Source of the DNA: an uncultured Anaerococcus sp.
GTDB lineage: Bacteria > Bacillota_A > Clostridia > Tissierellales > Peptoniphilaceae
NCBI GenBank assembly: GCA_902488555.1
Contig: CABTWT010000053.1
Location: 1 to 7,586, forward strand
DNA length: 7,586 nucleotides
Reading direction: 5' to 3'
Position numbers and translations under genes: made by a program. The notes beneath the pieces were generated by a model that did no database searches, was not told the origin of the DNA, and was given only the letters and a program-made list of their open reading frames with translations. Below, piece by piece: positions 5,980-7,586 of this stretch. Position 1 is the first letter of the stretch. Every line of letters starts with the position of its first letter.

Positions 5980-5984
5980 TTTAT

Positions 5985-6008
5985 AAGCAATAAGTTTTGC
6001 TTTTTTTT
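5985..6008 (+). terminator. Weak terminator or attenuator between rpmH and rnpA
   Basis: AAGCAA (5985-5990) pairs with TTGCTT (5997-6002) around a 6-base loop, and eight T residues run from 6001 to 6008. The stem is only 6 bp and A/T-rich, so partial termination is more likely than full. It would let rpmH be expressed well above rnpA, which fits the very different amounts of L34 and RNase P protein needed. Confidence 0.6.
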
Positions 6009-6028
6009 ACTTAGATTTAAGGACATAG

Positions 6029-6379
6029 ATGGAAAAGCGAATAAGTTTAAGAAAAGATACTGACTTTCAGAGAGTATACAAAAAGAATCAAGCTTTTTTT
6101 AATAGAGACTTTACTGTATTGATCAAAAACAATGGCCTCTCCCATCCCCGCTTTGGTTTTTCTATAAGCAAAAAGATTGGTAAGGCCAACCAAAGAAATA
6201 GACTTAAGAGAAAACTACGCGATATAGTAAGGAATAATTACAAAAATCTCAATGGAGTTGATATTGTTATCATTCCAAAAAAGCATGTTACAGAATTTGA
6301 TTACATCAGACTTAAGAAATCTCTAGGTCACGTACTTAGCAAAGCATTTAAAAAGAATAAGATTTTTTATGTTAAATAA
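6029..6379 (+). CDS. rnpA: Ribonuclease P protein component
   Basis: Protein subunit of RNase P, which with the catalytic RNA (rnpB, not in this window) cuts the 5' leader from precursor tRNAs; the protein helps bind the leader. The product is 116 residues, the usual size. Visible family features are the N-terminal [14 protein letters not shown] (7-20) that forms the leader-binding cleft, the central [13 protein letters not shown] (41-53), and the RNR motif around [16 protein letters not shown] (53-68). The later VDIVIIPKK strand and a C-terminal helix complete the fold. The ATG at 6029 has AAGGA about six bases upstream. The 3' end overlaps yidD by 11 bases. Confidence 0.97.
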   Translation: MEKRISLRKDTDFQRVYKKNQAFFNRDFTVLIKNNGLSHPRFGFSISKKIGKANQRNRLKRKLRDIVRNNYKNLNGVDIVIIPKKHVTEFDYIRLKKSLGHVLSKAFKKNKIFYVK

Positions 6380-6584
6380 ATTTTTTATAAAAATCATTAT
6401 ATTTTATCGAAACTACATTTCTCCACAACTTGGCTTTGGAAAGTGCAAATATCATCCAACCTGTTCTAGCTATGCTATTGAGTGTTTTAGAAGGTATGGA
6501 TTTGTAAAAGCATTTTTGATGTCTGTGTGGAGAATTTTACGATGCAATCCTTTTTCCAAGGGTGGATATGACCCTGTCCCTTAG
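6369..6584 (+). CDS. yidD: Membrane protein insertion efficiency factor YidD
   Basis: Small membrane-associated protein that in E. coli improves insertion of proteins through YidC. The 71-residue product has the full family pattern: a hydrophobic/amphipathic N-terminus ([18 protein letters not shown]), then [19 protein letters not shown] with the conserved cysteines, then [20 protein letters not shown] and the end YDPVP. The start codon lies inside the end of rnpA (11-base overlap, different frame) and I see no clear ribosome site, so its translation is probably coupled to that of rnpA. yidC begins 21 bp after its stop, in line with a shared membrane-insertion role. Confidence 0.95.
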   Translation: MLNKFFIKIIIFYRNYISPQLGFGKCKYHPTCSSYAIECFRRYGFVKAFLMSVWRILRCNPFSKGGYDPVP

Positions 6585-6605
6585 TTTATATTATATGGAG
6601 AGATT

Positions 6606-7364
6606 ATGATAAATTTTTTAGCTACCCTTTTGGGAAAACTAATGAGGTGGATCTATGATTCGCTTGCAGCTACAGGTGCTGAGCCAGAAAATATTTCTTA
6701 TTATGCTATAGCAATTATTTTGATGACCCTTTTAGTTTCCCTACTTACAATACCAGTTACAATTTCTACTCAAAAACAGGCAGAACAATCTAGAAAAATC
6801 AAACCAAAAATGGATGAAATCCAAAAAAAATATGGCTATGACCAACAAATAATGCAAAAAAAGATGCAAGAGCTGTATAAAGAAGAAGGAGTTAATCCAG
6901 GAATCTCATCTTGCCTTATAATGATTTTTCAACTACTAGTCCTATTTGCCCTATTAAGGGTAATGAATGACACTACCCAGTTTGTATTTCCAGAAGGAAT
7001 TGATGATCTTAGAAGAGACTTTTTCTGGGTACCAGATTTAACAAATCCAGACCCACTTTGGTTTGGACTACCTTTACTTACAAGTTTATCCCAATTTTTG
7101 GTAACCCTATTTTCTATGAAGACTAACCCTCAAATGAGCGAAGGTCCAATGAGTAGCATGAACAAGTCAATGTTATTTATGCCACTTATTTTCTTTGTAA
7201 CATTTATGAGACTACCAGCTGGTCTACCACTTTACTATACAATGAGTTCTCTAATCAGACTTATTATTATGGTAATAATGCATTTTACAATTAAAAAACC
7301 CACAGAAGTAAACACATATGAGGTAAAAGATGAAAAAGTCAATAATAAAACAAGCAAAAAATAA
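6606..7364 (+). CDS. yidC: Membrane protein insertase YidC (Oxa1 family)
   Basis: Integral membrane insertase of the YidC/Oxa1/Alb3 family, acting alone or with SecYEG. The 252-residue product lacks the large periplasmic domain of Gram-negative YidC. Likely membrane segments are about residues 31-54, 100-120, 151-171, 189-201 and 204-228, with a cytoplasmic hairpin rich in Lys/Glu (55-95) between the first two and a lysine-rich C-terminal tail. NPGISSCLIMIFQLLVLFALLRVM and MRLPAGLPLYYTMSS are family signatures. There is no lipobox cysteine near the N-terminus, unlike B. subtilis SpoIIIJ. By my rough alignment the conserved groove arginine is a lysine (Lys57). GGAG lies about 5 bases before the ATG. 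The gene overlaps jag by 35 bases. Confidence 0.95.
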   Translation: MINFLATLLGKLMRWIYDSLAATGAEPENISYYAIAIILMTLLVSLLTIPVTISTQKQAEQSRKIKPKMDEIQKKYGYDQQIMQKKMQELYKEEGVNPGISSCLIMIFQLLVLFALLRVMNDTTQFVFPEGIDDLRRDFFWVPDLTNPDPLWFGLPLLTSLSQFLVTLFSMKTNPQMSEGPMSSMNKSMLFMPLIFFVTFMRLPAGLPLYYTMSSLIRLIIMVIMHFTIKKPTEVNTYEVKDEKVNNKTSKK

Positions 7365-7586
7365 AGAAGAAGCTATCAGATTAGCCTTAAATGAGATTGG
7401 TAAAGACAGATCAGAAGTTGAAATAGAAGTCATAGAAGAAGGAGCTGCTGGATTTTTGGGCCTTGGTAGCAAGGATGCTGTTATAAAAGTGATCTATGAT
7501 GAAAGTGTAGAAGAAAGCCTTTTTGATTTTGAAGAAGAAATCAAAAGAGATAGCTCTAAAGGATATTCATACAATATTTCAAAAAG
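7330..7586 (+). CDS. jag: RNA-binding protein Jag/KhpB, N-terminal part (3' end outside window)
   Basis: Start of the Jag (KhpB) gene, whose family partners with KhpA as an RNA-binding protein linked to cell elongation and division in streptococci. The 85 complete codons visible encode MKKSIIKQAKNKEEAIRLAL followed by NEIGKDRSEVEIEVIEEG and AAGFLGLGSKDAVIKVIYDE, the Jag N-terminal domain with its GFLGLG motif at about residues 41-46. An acidic linker begins after residue 57; the KH and R3H domains lie beyond the window. The ATG is inside the end of yidC in another frame (35-base overlap) and has GAGG six bases upstream (7320-7323). The yidC-jag pairing is typical of Firmicutes. Confidence 0.93.
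   Translation, partial: MKKSIIKQAKNKEEAIRLALNEIGKDRSEVEIEVIEEGAAGFLGLGSKDAVIKVIYDESVEESLFDFEEEIKRDSSKGYSYNISK

Noticed and set aside
7251..7472. Minus-strand open frame opposite the yidC-jag junction
   Set aside because: Antisense to two well-supported genes; Cys/Phe-rich translation is typical of a shadow frame.
1..7586. A new accessory or defence system
   Set aside because: Every gene is a recognised core gene in canonical origin order, leaving no unassigned coding space.

Overview
This window is a bacterial chromosomal origin of replication from a low-GC Gram-positive (Firmicutes). The gene order dnaA-dnaN-yaaA-recF-gyrB on one side and rpmH-rnpA-yidD-yidC-jag on the other, diverging from the origin, is the classic Firmicutes arrangement. 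AT-rich sequence, strong Shine-Dalgarno sites, a YidC without a large extracytoplasmic domain and a Jag (KhpB) gene after yidC all fit. Within Firmicutes I lean towards an anaerobic Clostridia/Tissierellia relative (Anaerococcus or Peptoniphilus type), but this is an impression from protein style, not a database match.

Layout. Positions 1-5145 are read on the minus strand: gyrB (C-terminal part lies outside the window), recF, the S4-domain gene yaaA, dnaN and dnaA. They are closely packed except for a 228-bp spacer between dnaA and dnaN. Positions 5146-5844 are a 699-bp non-coding AT-rich region with a DnaA-box array, the dnaA promoter (minus strand) and a near-perfect rpmH promoter (plus strand). 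Positions 5845-7586 are read on the plus strand: rpmH, rnpA, yidD, yidC and the start of jag, with a weak hairpin-plus-T-run between rpmH and rnpA.

The origin looks bipartite, with DnaA boxes on both sides of dnaA. The dnaA-dnaN spacer holds four consensus boxes. The innermost box points at a short GC-rich stretch, then six tandem DnaA-trios (five of them 3'-GAT-5'), then an AT-only run next to the dnaN ribosome-binding site. This matches the basal unwinding element described in Bacillus subtilis, so strand opening most likely starts here. The upstream half has five more consensus boxes, several one-mismatch boxes, and an 11-bp perfect inverted repeat containing boxes. One perfect box sits 1 bp upstream of the dnaA -35 element, which suggests autoregulation.

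The leftward genes make the initiator, the sliding clamp, a recombination mediator and gyrase. The rightward genes make a ribosomal protein, the RNase P protein, and membrane-insertion factors. All genes point away from the origin, so transcription is co-directional with the forks. The genes are core housekeeping genes; I see no mobile element, CRISPR array, RNA gene or new accessory system. The interest lies in the origin architecture and in the overlapping gene junctions.
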